DNA from: CAVUPF01 sp963777915
GTDB lineage: Bacteria; Actinomycetota; Thermoleophilia; Solirubrobacterales; 70-9
Reading direction: 5' to 3'
Assembly: GCA_963777915.1 (NCBI GenBank)
Contig: CAVZSH010000001.1
Coordinates: 1 to 62,189 of the forward strand
Length of the DNA: 62,189 nucleotides
Part shown: positions 16,865 to 25,967 of the stretch, piece by piece
Numbering within the stretch: the first letter of the stretch is position 1
Layout of the letters: the number at the start of each line of letters is the position of its first letter
Made by a program: the position numbers and the translations under genes
Notes under the pieces: model-generated
The model's input: the letters and a program-made list of their open reading frames with translations, nothing else
The model's database searches: none
Told to the model about the DNA's origin: nothing

Positions 16865-16969
16865 TCAATCCCGGCGCGACTGACCTGCGCGAGGGGTTAG
16901 CACCTCAGCCGTAAGGCTGGCGAAGACCTCGTCGTCCTCGACGAGCAGGATCGAGGGTAATTCGCTCAC
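16865..16969 (-). pseudogene. Truncated response-regulator receiver (34 aa)
   Basis: A GTG that overlaps the HD-GYP gene stop (GTGA) opens a frame beginning VSELPSILLVEDDEVFASLT, the beta1 strand and acidic pocket of a receiver domain. It stops after 34 residues. The phosphoacceptor aspartate and the rest of the domain are missing, and following sequence shows no receiver similarity in any frame I read. It is a remnant of a third regulator in this operon, or a short decoy peptide if translated. Confidence 0.6.
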
Positions 16970-18048
16970 GACTGAGGATCCTTCACAGCTCCCGACACCT
17001 CAAGCACCGCGTCGATGTTCTCCATGAAGCAGTCGAGGAGGGGAGGGTCGAAGTGGGCCCCCCTACCGGCGCGCATGATCTCGAGCGCACCCTCCAGCGG
17101 GAGCCGCGCGCGGTAGGGGCGGTCGCTGACCAAGGCGTCGAAGACGTCGGCGATCGCGACGATGCGGCCGGCGAGCGGGATCTTCTCGCCGGGCAGGCCG
17201 CCCGGATAGCCGCTCCCGTCGAAGCGCTCGTGGTGGGTGAGAGCTATCTCCCCGGCAAGATCGAGCAGCGGAGAGCCAGAGTAGGCCAGGATGTCGTGGC
17301 CGATCTGAGCGTGGCGTTGCATCACCTCGCGCTCCCCGGTGCTCAGCGCCCCCGGCTTGAGCAGGATCGTGTCGGGGATCGCAACCTTGCCGACATCGTG
17401 CATCGGGGCGGCAAGGCCGATCGCGCGCACCGTCTCCTCGTCAAGGCCGTGGGCGCGAGCAAGCAGCGCGGCGTGGCGGCCGATGCGGCGAATGTGAGCG
17501 CCGGTCTCAAGGTCGCGCTTGCCGACTGCCTCGCTGAGGCGGCGGAGCATCTCGGCGCGCTGGCGATCGATTAGCCGCTCGCGTTCTGCGACGTCCATCA
17601 GCGCCTCCCTCACCTCGGAGGCCCTCTCGTGCGCGGCTTGGAGTGAATCATCGCTCAGCTGCCGCTGGTGCTGGCGGCGGCGCGCCTGTTCGAGGGCGCA
17701 GTCGACGTGGATCAGCAGCTCGTTGCGACTGAACGGCTTGATCAGATAGCCATCCGCCCCGCGCTCGTTCGCCGCGTGAGCGATCGCCGGGTCATCTTCG
17801 CCGGTGGCCATCAATACCGCGATCTCCCGATGGGCTTTGTCGAGCTCCTCGAGCAGGGTCATCCCGCTCTCGCCGGGCATGTTCAGGTCGCAGATGACGA
17901 GGTCATAACGCTCGCCTCCCAGCATCTCGCGGGCTTGGGGAACGCCCTCGGCGACGGCACACTCATAGCCGTCGGAGACCAGGGCGCGCGAGAGCGTCCG
18001 CCGCACCGTCCCCTCGTCATCGACGACGAGGATCCGCTCACCCGACAT
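16966..18048 (-). CDS. Response regulator with HD-GYP phosphodiesterase domain
   Basis: Predicted cyclic-di-GMP phosphodiesterase under phosphorelay control. About 360 residues: a receiver (ILVVDDEGTVRRTLSRALVS, phosphoacceptor in VICDLNMPGESG, conserved Lys in LIKPFSRNE), a helical linker, and an HD-GYP domain with the HD dyad in MHDVGKVAIPD and the signature HHERFDGSGYPGGLPGEKIP. ATG at 18048 is preferred to the slightly longer frame. It is 104 bp downstream of the hybrid kinase and likely cotranscribed with it. Confidence 0.93.
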   Translation of the reverse strand: MSGERILVVDDEGTVRRTLSRALVSDGYECAVAEGVPQAREMLGGERYDLVICDLNMPGESGMTLLEELDKAHREIAVLMATGEDDPAIAHAANERGADGYLIKPFSRNELLIHVDCALEQARRRQHQRQLSDDSLQAAHERASEVREALMDVAERERLIDRQRAEMLRRLSEAVGKRDLETGAHIRRIGRHAALLARAHGLDEETVRAIGLAAPMHDVGKVAIPDTILLKPGALSTGEREVMQRHAQIGHDILAYSGSPLLDLAGEIALTHHERFDGSGYPGGLPGEKIPLAGRIVAIADVFDALVSDRPYRARLPLEGALEIMRAGRGAHFDPPLLDCFMENIDAVLEVSGAVKDPQS

Positions 18049-18151
18049 GAGCCGTCCCCGATATCGGGCACTGGCCACTCACACCCGCGATGGTTCCTGA
18101 AGCCTCGCCCATGATAGGTCGATTCGTTAGGAAACCCTTAGCAATCTTAGC

Positions 18152-19729
18152 TTACGGTGACCTAAGCAGCAGGCGGACGGTCCGGAGCAGCTCGTTGCCG
18201 CTGAACGGCTTCTCGATGAAGGCGGCGTCACCCTGATCGGCAAGCGCCTGCGGCGCGAGCACTTCATGGCTGTACCCGGACATGAAAACAACCTTCAGCT
18301 CGGGCAGCATCGACTTGATCTGCTCGACCAGCTCGGTGCCCAGCATTCCCGGCATGATCACGTCGGTGAGAAGGAGGTGGATTGGCTGCTCCTTGCTCTG
18401 GCAGACGCTGAGCGCCTCCTCGCCGCCGCTGGTGCCGATCACCACGTACCCGCCCTTGGTGAGAATGCGCTCGGCCATCCGTCGAACGTCGGGCTCGTCC
18501 TCGACCACGAGGATTGTCTCGCCGCGCCCCACCGGCCGCTCCTTGGACCGAGCCTCGCCCTCGCTACTAGGCGCCTTAGTGCTTACCGGCAGATGGATCT
18601 TGACCGTGGTGCCGATCTCCGGCTCCGAGTAGAGGTCGATCCTCCCTCCCGCTCCAGTGACAATCCCATAGACGGTGGCCAGCCCGAGTCCGGTGCCCTC
18701 CCCCTTGCCCTTGGTGGTGAAGAACGGCTCAAAGGCGCGCTGGACGGTCTCCTCGTCCATGCCGCTGCCGGTGTCGCTCACCTTCAGCCGCACATAGATC
18801 CCGGGCTCGGTGTCGGGGTGCATGTAGGCGTACTCGGCATCGAGTTCGGTTCTGTCGACCTCGATCATCAAGCGCCCTCCGTCGGGCATCGCGTCGCGGG
18901 CGTTGACCGCGAGGTTGACGAGCACCTGCTCGATCTGGCCGGGGTCGGCCTCAACCGCGCAGAGATCCTCGCCGAAGCGGGTGACCAGCTCGACCCGCTC
19001 GCCGAGCGCCCTGCGCAGGAGGTTCTCCAGCTCTGCAACCACGTTTCGCAGGTAGAGCACCTCCGGCTGAACGACCTCACGCCGGCTGAAGATCAGCAGC
19101 TGGCGGGTAAGCGCCGCGGCGCGATCGGCGGCGCGGCGGATCTCCTCAACGTCGGCGAGCGCCTGGGAGCCGGGCTCCAGCTCGTCGGCGACGAACTCAG
19201 CGTAGTTGATGATCACCCCGAGGATGTTGTTGAAGTCGTGGGCGATGCCTCCGGCCAGCTGCCCAACGCTCTCCAGCCGCCGCGCCTGGGCAAGCTGCTC
19301 CTGCAGCGCCCTCTCTCGCTCGCTCTCGGCGCGCTCGCTGATGTCGCGGACGGCGGCCATGGCGACGACGCCGGCCTCAGTTTCGATGCTGGAGAGGCTG
19401 ATCTCGGCCGGAAACTCCGTCCCGTCCTTCCGTAGGCCAGAGAGCTCGACTCCGGCCCCCATCGGTCGCGTGCGCGGCTCGCGGAAGTAGCCGTCCCGAT
19501 GGCCGGGGTGGACTTCGTGGAAGCGATCGGGGACCAGAGCCTCCACCACCTCCCCTAACAGCTGCTCGCGCGGGTAGCCGAAGAGTGCCTCGGTCTGGCT
19601 GTTGACGAAGACGATCCGCCCGTCTCGGCCGATTCCGACGATCGCGTCAGGAGCGGCCTCAAGCAGCTGCTCGAAGGTCGAGCCAGTCGTGTCGGGTCTG
19701 GCGGTATCGCCCACGGCGTTCTCCGGCAT
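18152..19729 (-). CDS. PAS domain hybrid histidine kinase with C-terminal receiver
   Basis: Soluble sensor kinase of 525 residues. A PAS domain (FEQLLEAAPDAIVGIGRDGR and the GAGVELSGLRKDGTEFPAEI PAC part) leads to the dimerisation/phosphoacceptor helix GQLAGGIAHDFNNILGVI and the HATPase domain with N-box VNLAVNARDAMPDGG, G1 VSDTGSGMD and G2 GKGEGTGLGLATVYG. A receiver follows, with VEDEPDVRR, the aspartate in LLLTDVIMPGMLG and a KPFSG lysine. No membrane segment. The HDFNN box is that of the FixL/NtrB-like group. Confidence 0.93.
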   Translation of the reverse strand: MPENAVGDTARPDTTGSTFEQLLEAAPDAIVGIGRDGRIVFVNSQTEALFGYPREQLLGEVVEALVPDRFHEVHPGHRDGYFREPRTRPMGAGVELSGLRKDGTEFPAEISLSSIETEAGVVAMAAVRDISERAESERERALQEQLAQARRLESVGQLAGGIAHDFNNILGVIINYAEFVADELEPGSQALADVEEIRRAADRAAALTRQLLIFSRREVVQPEVLYLRNVVAELENLLRRALGERVELVTRFGEDLCAVEADPGQIEQVLVNLAVNARDAMPDGGRLMIEVDRTELDAEYAYMHPDTEPGIYVRLKVSDTGSGMDEETVQRAFEPFFTTKGKGEGTGLGLATVYGIVTGAGGRIDLYSEPEIGTTVKIHLPVSTKAPSSEGEARSKERPVGRGETILVVEDEPDVRRMAERILTKGGYVVIGTSGGEEALSVCQSKEQPIHLLLTDVIMPGMLGTELVEQIKSMLPELKVVFMSGYSHEVLAPQALADQGDAAFIEKPFSGNELLRTVRLLLRSP

Positions 19730-19963
19730 CTGCCTGCCGTCGCCTCGCCGATCAGGCCGATCACTCAGACTAATTAGATCTTAACAGCGTCAAAAGCTTG
19801 TCTGCACTCCTAGACGCGGCGATAAGTCAGGCACCGACTTTGCCGCCGCCGCCGATCTCCCGCACGACGGCCCGTATCGGCACCACTGAAAGCCATGAGC
19901 CAGAAATCCGCAGCTGCGACTCAGCGCCTCGGCGCGGTGGAGATCTCTCGGTCGTCGAGGAGC

Positions 19964-20614
19964 TTAAGCCGCGGCGTCGTGAAACTCTCTCAGCGTCGAC
20001 ACAACGTCCGCGTCTGACACCTGTGAGAAGTCCCGATACCACTGGCCAACGCCGCAGAGCAACGGTGGGACGAGCAGGCAGACGATCGCGTCCGCCTCGC
20101 CGCGCAACCGCCGGATCGTGTCCACCGCGCAAACCGGGACCGCGAGGATCACCCGCCGCGGCTCTCGCCGTCGCAGAGCGCGAAGCGCCGCCGTATCGGT
20201 GACTCCGGTCGCGACGCCGTCGTCGACGACGATAATTGTTCGGCCTTTCAGCTCAAGAGGTCGGCGATCCTCGCGGTAGGCATTCACACGGCGGCGAAGC
20301 TCGGCTGTCTCGCGGGCGATGATCGAGTCAAGGACGCCTCCGGTGATACCCAGCGCCGCAACCGCCTCGGCGTCGATCAGCCGAGTCCCGTCCTCGACGA
20401 CGGCACCGATTCCGTACTCGGGGTTGTGCGGGGCGCCGAGCTTGCGGACAGCGAGAATCTCCAGCGGTGCGCCAAGCGCAATCGCGACCTCCCTCGCAAC
20501 CGGTACGCCACCGCGGGGGAGCGCCACGACGACAGGGCGCTCGTCTGCTAGCGATAGCAGTTGCTTTGTCAGCTGCTTCCCAGCGTCCCGACGGTCGGTC
20601 CAGAGTTCAGACAT
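19964..20614 (-). CDS. Phosphoribosyltransferase domain protein
   Basis: A 216-residue type I PRTase-fold protein of the group often annotated only as phosphoribosyltransferase. The opening DRRDAGKQLTKQLLSLADER and VVALPRGGVPVAREVAIALG, the GAVVEDGTRLIDAEAV segment and the PRPP-binding loop GRTIIVVDDGVATGVTDTAA (residues about 123-142) are all present. Substrate unknown. Relatives frequently sit with universal-stress or dormancy genes, in keeping with the kinase and regulator genes around it. Confidence 0.85.
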   Translation of the reverse strand: MSELWTDRRDAGKQLTKQLLSLADERPVVVALPRGGVPVAREVAIALGAPLEILAVRKLGAPHNPEYGIGAVVEDGTRLIDAEAVAALGITGGVLDSIIARETAELRRRVNAYREDRRPLELKGRTIIVVDDGVATGVTDTAALRALRRREPRRVILAVPVCAVDTIRRLRGEADAIVCLLVPPLLCGVGQWYRDFSQVSDADVVSTLREFHDAAA

Positions 20615-20676
20615 AGGGAGGCTGCATTCCTCAGCTCGTCGCGGCTGGCCCGTACACGACGGCCTGACGGCTGCCC

Positions 20677-21393
20677 TCAGGACTCAGGTCTCACCAAGCC
20701 GCGCTCCAGGGCGTAGTGAACGAGCTCGGCGCGACCGGAGAGCCGCAGCTTCTGCTGGATGTGAGCCCGGTGGCTCTCCACCGTGCGGATGCTGAGGAAG
20801 AGCTGCTCGGCGATCTCCGCGTTGGTGTGGCCGAGCGCGATCAGGCGCAGTACCTCGCGCTCACGCTCGCTGAGGTCATCGCTCCGTTTCGAGTCTGGCT
20901 CAGCTGCCAGCCGCGCGCCGAGCGCCGGCTGCAGGTAGGTGTTGCCAGCCGCAGCGCTGCGCACGGCCTGGACCAGCTCCGCGTCGGCGGCCTCCTTCAG
21001 CACGTAGCCGCGTACCCCGGCTTGGAGGGCCTTGCGGGCAAACGCCGGCTCGTTCTGCATGGTGAGGATGACGATCTCGGTCTGCGGGGAGGCCTCCCGA
21101 ATGTCCGGCACAGCCTCGAGGCTGGAGCGACCCGGCATGTTGAGGTCGAGAATCAGCACCTTCGGCTTGTGCCCGCGCACATATCGGACGGCGGTATCGG
21201 CGTCGCCCGCCTCGGCAACGACCTCGAAGTCGGCCTCGGCATCGAGCAGCATCCGCAGCGCGCTGCGCACGACGGCGTGGTCATCCGCGAGGACGATCGT
21301 CGTCGTCTCCGCACCCAGGCCCTCGGCGGGACGTGCGACGGTGGGCATGGCGAGGAGGCTACCGTCGCCCCCGGAGCTCTCGAAAGAGCGCAT
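20677..21393 (-). CDS. NarL/DevR-type response regulator (REC-LuxR HTH)
   Basis: DNA-binding partner of the divergent GAF kinase. The receiver holds the acidic pair in IVLADDHAVVRSALRMLLDA, the phosphoacceptor in VLILDLNMPGRSS and the lysine in GYVLKEAADA. A GerE/LuxR domain follows: LSEREREVLRLIALGHTNAE then LFLSIRTVESHRAHIQQKL. ATG at 21393 is used; ATG at 21348 just before the receiver is also possible. Divergent transcription from the kinase across a 173-bp gap suggests shared control. Confidence 0.92.
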   Translation of the reverse strand: MRSFESSGGDGSLLAMPTVARPAEGLGAETTTIVLADDHAVVRSALRMLLDAEADFEVVAEAGDADTAVRYVRGHKPKVLILDLNMPGRSSLEAVPDIREASPQTEIVILTMQNEPAFARKALQAGVRGYVLKEAADAELVQAVRSAAAGNTYLQPALGARLAAEPDSKRSDDLSEREREVLRLIALGHTNAEIAEQLFLSIRTVESHRAHIQQKLRLSGRAELVHYALERGLVRPES

Positions 21394-21566
21394 GCTCCTA
21401 TCTAAGACCCTGCCGGGCGCCCCGCCATCCGTGTTTTCCCGCGAGATTCCTTTAGCTAAGCGAAAACGATCCGCCGGTGGCTGGATGGGTTTTGTTAAAG
21501 GAAAAATGAGCATTGGAGCTCGACGCGCACTAGCATGGGATCGTCGATGATTTCGGAGCCAGGCGG

Positions 21567-23333
21567 GTGAGGATGAGACCGAACGGCAACGACAGCGGGG
21601 TCTTGGACGAGCGCAGGCTGCGCGAGTTGATAGATGTCGGCCGCGGCCTGATGGCGGAGCTGGACCTGGAGGGCGTGCTGAGCCGGGTGCTCGAGGTCGC
21701 CTGCGAGCTGACCGGAGCCCGCTACGCGGCGGTTGGCGTGCTCGACGCGGACCGGCGCGAGCTGGAGCGCTTCATCACCCGCGGCATCGAGGAGAGAGAC
21801 AGGGAGGCGATTGGCGCCCTGCCCCGCGGGCTCGGGGTGCTTGGTCTGCTGATCGAGGACCCCGAGCCTCTTCGGCTCGGCAATGTCGGCGACCATCCCC
21901 GTTCCTATGGGTTCCCGCCCGGACACCCGCCGATGACCAGCTTCCTCGGCGTGCCGATCGTGATCCACGGCAAGGCCTGGGGCAACCTCTACTTGACCGA
22001 GAAGGCCGGCGGCGGATTCGACGAGGCCGATGAGCAATCGGCGCTGATCCTCGCCGAGTGGGCGGCGATCGCAGTCGACAACGCCCGCCTCTACCGCGAC
22101 GTCGAAGAGCAGCGCGACGATCTCGAGCGCGCTGTTCGCAGCCTCGAGGCGACGACTGAGATCGCCCGCGCCGTCGGCGGGGAGACCGATCTCGACCGGA
22201 TCCTGGAGACGATTGTCAAGCGGGGGCGAGCTCTGGTCCAGGCGCGCTCGCTGCTGATCTTGCTCGAGGAGCACGGCGAGCTGCGCGTGGCCACCGCCGC
22301 CGGCGAGTTCGACCTCGACCTGGAGTTACGCCTTCCGGTCACCGGCTCGGCGCCGGGCCAAGTGCTTGAGGCACGCCGGGCAAGCCGCCTCCGCGATCTC
22401 GGCCCCAACCTGATGTCCCAGCCCCGGAGCCAGGGCACCGGGGCGGCGGCGCTGCTGGTGCCGCTCGTCTTCAGGGGCCAGTCCGTCGGTGTCCTGGTGG
22501 CGCTCGACCCGCTCGGCGAGGACACCGAGTTCAGCAACGAGGAGGAGCGGGTGCTCGGGTCCTTCGCGGCCAGCGCCGCGACCGCGGTGGCGACTGCCCA
22601 GTCGGTGGCGGAAGACAAGGTGCGCAATAGCATCGAAGCTGCCGAGCACGAGCGTGGCCGCTGGGCCCGCGAGCTGCACGACGAGGCGCTTCAAAGCATG
22701 GGCGGGCTGCGGGTCCTGCTCTCCACCGCCCGCCGGGGGAGGACTGCGGGCGAAATGGACGAGCTGCTCTCCCAGGCGATCGAGCGGGTCGACCACACGA
22801 TCGCCGAGATGCGGCGGCTGATCGCCGACCTGCGCCCGCCGACGCTCGACGAGCTGGGGCTGGCGGCGGCACTGGGGGCACTGGTCGAGCGGCTTAACTG
22901 GGGTGAGGTGCTGAGCGTCGAGCTGCGGACCGATCTCGCCTATGACTCCGGCCGCCACCCGACCCGCCTGCTCAGCCAGACCGAGGACACCGTCTACCGG
23001 CTGGTCCAGGAGGCACTCAACAACGCGGCGAAACATGCCGGCGTCGATCGCGCCAAGGTCGAGGTGAGCGAGGAGGAGGAGAGCATCAGGGTGAGGGTCG
23101 AGGACGGCGGTCGCGGGTTTGACCTCGACGGCGAGACTGGCGGGTTCGGTCTGCGGGGAATGCGCGAGCGGGTGGCGCTGGCCGGCGGGGCGCTTGAGGT
23201 GAGGAGCAAACTGGGCGCAGGGACAGCGATCGAGGCGAGGCTTCCGGCCCGCCATCGCGACGAACGCAAGAGCGCCACCACGGTGGCCGCGCAAAGCGAC
23301 AAGGCAGACGGGCGGGCCGCCGAGGGCCACTGA
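21567..23333 (+). CDS. Double-GAF sensor histidine kinase (DevS/NarX type)
   Basis: Soluble 588-residue kinase with two GAF domains (residues about 25-175 and 205-345), a HisKA_3 dimerisation helix with the phosphoacceptor in RWARELHDEALQSMGG, and an HATPase with N-box LVQEALNNAAKHAG and GGFGLRGMRERV. This is the architecture of DevS/DosT heme redox sensors; heme binding cannot be judged from sequence. A GTG (21567) or ATG (21573) start is possible. Together with the divergent regulator it forms a likely redox or oxygen two-component system. Confidence 0.92.
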   Translation: MRMRPNGNDSGVLDERRLRELIDVGRGLMAELDLEGVLSRVLEVACELTGARYAAVGVLDADRRELERFITRGIEERDREAIGALPRGLGVLGLLIEDPEPLRLGNVGDHPRSYGFPPGHPPMTSFLGVPIVIHGKAWGNLYLTEKAGGGFDEADEQSALILAEWAAIAVDNARLYRDVEEQRDDLERAVRSLEATTEIARAVGGETDLDRILETIVKRGRALVQARSLLILLEEHGELRVATAAGEFDLDLELRLPVTGSAPGQVLEARRASRLRDLGPNLMSQPRSQGTGAAALLVPLVFRGQSVGVLVALDPLGEDTEFSNEEERVLGSFAASAATAVATAQSVAEDKVRNSIEAAEHERGRWARELHDEALQSMGGLRVLLSTARRGRTAGEMDELLSQAIERVDHTIAEMRRLIADLRPPTLDELGLAAALGALVERLNWGEVLSVELRTDLAYDSGRHPTRLLSQTEDTVYRLVQEALNNAAKHAGVDRAKVEVSEEEESIRVRVEDGGRGFDLDGETGGFGLRGMRERVALAGGALEVRSKLGAGTAIEARLPARHRDERKSATTVAAQSDKADGRAAEGH

Positions 23334-23621
23334 GCACCGACGAGCCCGATATCGGCTTCGAGGCGACGAGCTTCTATGTGGGGCTGATGATCGGGGAGCC
23401 GCGGCCGGATGGTCCCCGCGACGGAGCGGCGAAGCAGGTGAGGTGGATCGGCGCAGTGGCGACCGAGGCGCTGGAGAGGACCTGGCCGCATCCCCCCAGC
23501 GCGGCCGATGGCCCAGGAGAGATGTGGCCCGACCGAGGTCGCGCTCGCCGCGATCACGACGCCGCGGTGACGACTACGAATTAGTCTGCGCAACGCTACG
23601 GACGAGCACTCCCCCGATCGG

Positions 23622-24527
23622 TTGCAGGAGAGGCGCGCGGAGGCGCGGCGGCTCCGGACCGCGCGGCGGCGGCGGCTGATCGCCGCCTTGGCGCTACTTG
23701 GAGTGGTGGCGCTTGCGGTGCTGAGGGTCCTCGAGCGGAGCGCCGGAGACTCGGGAGGGGCCCGCGGTGCCGGGGGGTCGAAGAGCGCCGCATCGCACCG
23801 CTCAGAAAGACCCCACCCCAACTCCGAGCTGGTCCGCAACGCACGCCCGCAGCCCAACTGGAAGCCTCACCGTGGCCCGGTCCCGATCCTCGTCTACCAC
23901 GCGATCGGCACGGCGCCGCCCAGCGAGGCCTACCCCGGCCTCTACGTCTCCCCGCGCGAATTCCGCGAAGAGATGGGCTGGCTGGCGCGAAACGGCTATC
24001 AGGGCGTCACCCTGGATCAGGTCGAGCGCGCCTGGTATGGCAACGGGACGCTGCCCCCGAAGCCGATCGTGATCACCTTCGACAACGGCTACCCGGCCCA
24101 GGTCCGCTTCGCTCCGTCGGTGCTGGACCGCTACGGCTGGCCTGGCGTCCTCTTCGAGATCACCGTGGAACACCTCACCCCTCCCTACATCAAGCCGATC
24201 ATCGCCAAGGGCTGGGAGGTCGACTCACACTCCGCCACCCACCCCGACCTGACCACGATGAGCGGCGCCGAACTCACCTACCAGGTGGCCGGCTCGCGCC
24301 GCTTCCTGCAGCGCACCTACCACGTGCCCTCGAACAATTTCTGCTACCCGTCGAGCCTCTATGACAGCGCGACGATTGCCGCGGTGCGCGCCGCCGGCTA
24401 CACCGGCGCCGTCACCGAGAACGCCGGCTATGCGAGCCGCAGCCGCCCCTACGAACTGAACCGCTATGAGATCGAGGGCGGCCAGGGCGTCGCCGGCCTC
24501 GCCGCCGACCTCAGCTCGCCGGGCTGA
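23622..24527 (+). CDS. Membrane-anchored polysaccharide deacetylase-like protein
   Basis: About 301 residues from a TTG start. Residues about 20-40 form an N-terminal membrane anchor (LIAALALLGVVALAVLRVLE), then a Ser/Gly-rich stalk and a NodB domain: PVPILVYHAIG, VITFDNGYPAQVRFA, the zinc histidine pair in VDSHSATHPDLTTM, and FCYPSSLYDSATIAAVRAAG. The usual TFDDG metal-binding motif reads TFDNG, so one metal ligand is Asn. It probably acts on cell-envelope glycans outside the membrane; activity is uncertain because of that change. Confidence 0.88.
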   Translation: MQERRAEARRLRTARRRRLIAALALLGVVALAVLRVLERSAGDSGGARGAGGSKSAASHRSERPHPNSELVRNARPQPNWKPHRGPVPILVYHAIGTAPPSEAYPGLYVSPREFREEMGWLARNGYQGVTLDQVERAWYGNGTLPPKPIVITFDNGYPAQVRFAPSVLDRYGWPGVLFEITVEHLTPPYIKPIIAKGWEVDSHSATHPDLTTMSGAELTYQVAGSRRFLQRTYHVPSNNFCYPSSLYDSATIAAVRAAGYTGAVTENAGYASRSRPYELNRYEIEGGQGVAGLAADLSSPG

Positions 24528-24553
24528 GGCGGCAGTCAGGGACAATCCAGCCC

Positions 24554-25423
24554 ATGCTCGCCTCAATCCCCAGCCCTTCCTCCAGCGGCTTTCAGCTCGG
24601 CCCCTTCGAAGTCCACGTCTACGGGCTGATGTACGTGATCGCGCTGGCCCTGGCGGTCTTCATAACCGTCCGCCGCTGGGAGGCGATCGGGGGCTCGCGC
24701 GAGACGGTCTATGACGTCGCGATGTGGGGCTTCCCGGCGGGGCTGATCGGGGGGCGGATCTACTTCGACCTGACCAGCTCGAACCTGGTCCCTCCGCACT
24801 GGTGGGGGCCTTTCGCGGTCTGGGACGGGGGGATGGGGATCTGGGGCGGCATCGCCCTGGGCGCCGCGGTCGGGGTGTGGCGGCTGCGCCGCGCCGGCGT
24901 CGCGGCGGCCCCATTCATGGACGCGGCCGCCCCGGCGCTCCTGGTCGGCCAGGCGGTGGGCAGGATCGGCAACTACTTCAACCAGGAGCTCTTCGGGGGA
25001 CCGACGAACCTGCCCTGGGCACTTCAGATCTCACCGGCCCACCGCCCGGCCGGCTACGCGGCCTTCGCCACCTTCCAGCCCACCTTTCTCTACGAGCTGA
25101 TCTGGAACCTCGGCCTCGCCGCGTTCCTCGTTTGGCTGGGCCACCACCGCCGGATCAAGCCGCCGGGCCTCTTCGCTCTCTACGTCACCGGCTACTCGGC
25201 CTTTCGCATCTTCGAGGAGTCGCTGCGGGTCGATCCCGCCCACTACATCTTCGGCTTGCGGCTGAACTTCTACGTGGCCTGCATATTGACGATCATCGGC
25301 GCCGCGTGGTTCGTTAGGACCCAGAGGAAGGGTGCCAACCCGCAGCCCGCGACCGCGGTGGGCCCGGCGGCCGCGGAGGAGCCCGATTGGGTCGGAGACA
25401 TTCAAAGTAGAAGAGTGCCGTAG
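24554..25423 (+). CDS. lgt: Prolipoprotein diacylglyceryl transferase
   Basis: Integral membrane enzyme that adds diacylglycerol from phosphatidylglycerol to the lipobox cysteine of prolipoproteins. The 289-residue protein has about seven membrane helices, the N-terminal VHVYGLMYVIALALAVF with the essential histidine position, WDGGMGIWGGIALGAAVGVW and the Lgt signature GQAVGRIGNYFNQELFGGPT, plus GYSAFRIFEESLRVDPA near the C-terminus. It starts 27 bp after the deacetylase and is probably cotranscribed. A lipoprotein substrate lies at 34366-34872. Confidence 0.96.
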   Translation: MLASIPSPSSSGFQLGPFEVHVYGLMYVIALALAVFITVRRWEAIGGSRETVYDVAMWGFPAGLIGGRIYFDLTSSNLVPPHWWGPFAVWDGGMGIWGGIALGAAVGVWRLRRAGVAAAPFMDAAAPALLVGQAVGRIGNYFNQELFGGPTNLPWALQISPAHRPAGYAAFATFQPTFLYELIWNLGLAAFLVWLGHHRRIKPPGLFALYVTGYSAFRIFEESLRVDPAHYIFGLRLNFYVACILTIIGAAWFVRTQRKGANPQPATAVGPAAAEEPDWVGDIQSRRVP

Positions 25424-25544
25424 CGTCCCTCTGAGCGGGTCGAGCACTCAGCTGTTCGATGCGCACTCGGGGGAGGGCGGCCTGAAAGCGAAAGGCTGCG
25501 CCGATCCTCTCCAGGCAGCGACGGACGATAGCCTGGTGGCACCG

Positions 25545-25931
25545 ATGGCCACCTACCTGCACACCTGCTACCGGATCGGGGACATCGACCGCTCGGTGGC
25601 CTTTTATGAGGAGTTGGGCTTCGAAGAGGTCGGCCGGATGCCGATCGGGGAAGAGGCGATCAACGTCTTCATGGGCATGCCCGGCGAGGACCCCCGCCTC
25701 GAGTTGACCTACAACCACGGCGTCGACTCCTATCAGCTGGGCACTGGCTACAACCACATCGCGATCGGTGTTGAGGACCTCGACGGCACCCTCGAGCGCC
25801 TCGCCACCGGCGGCATCGATCCCGAGAAGCCGCCCTACCGCCCCGGCGGCCGCACCGAGGGCTCCCGTATCTGCTTCGTTCGCGACCCTGACGGGTACCG
25901 CTGTGAGCTGATTGAGCTCAACCCGTCCTGA
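25545..25931 (+). CDS. Glyoxalase/VOC family protein (lactoylglutathione lyase-like)
   Basis: A single-domain metal-dependent VOC protein of 128 residues, closest to glyoxalase I. The two beta-alpha-beta units are visible: MATYLHTCYRIGDIDRSVAF with the first metal His, LELTYNHGVDSYQLGTGYNH with Glu and His, and GSRICFVRDPDGYRCELIEL with the final metal Glu. The ATG is chosen because the domain begins there; upstream frame sequence is not protein-like. Confidence 0.9.
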   Translation: MATYLHTCYRIGDIDRSVAFYEELGFEEVGRMPIGEEAINVFMGMPGEDPRLELTYNHGVDSYQLGTGYNHIAIGVEDLDGTLERLATGGIDPEKPPYRPGGRTEGSRICFVRDPDGYRCELIELNPS

Positions 25932-25967
25932 CTGGGCGGGCCTGCGCCCGATCCGCACATCGACCCC

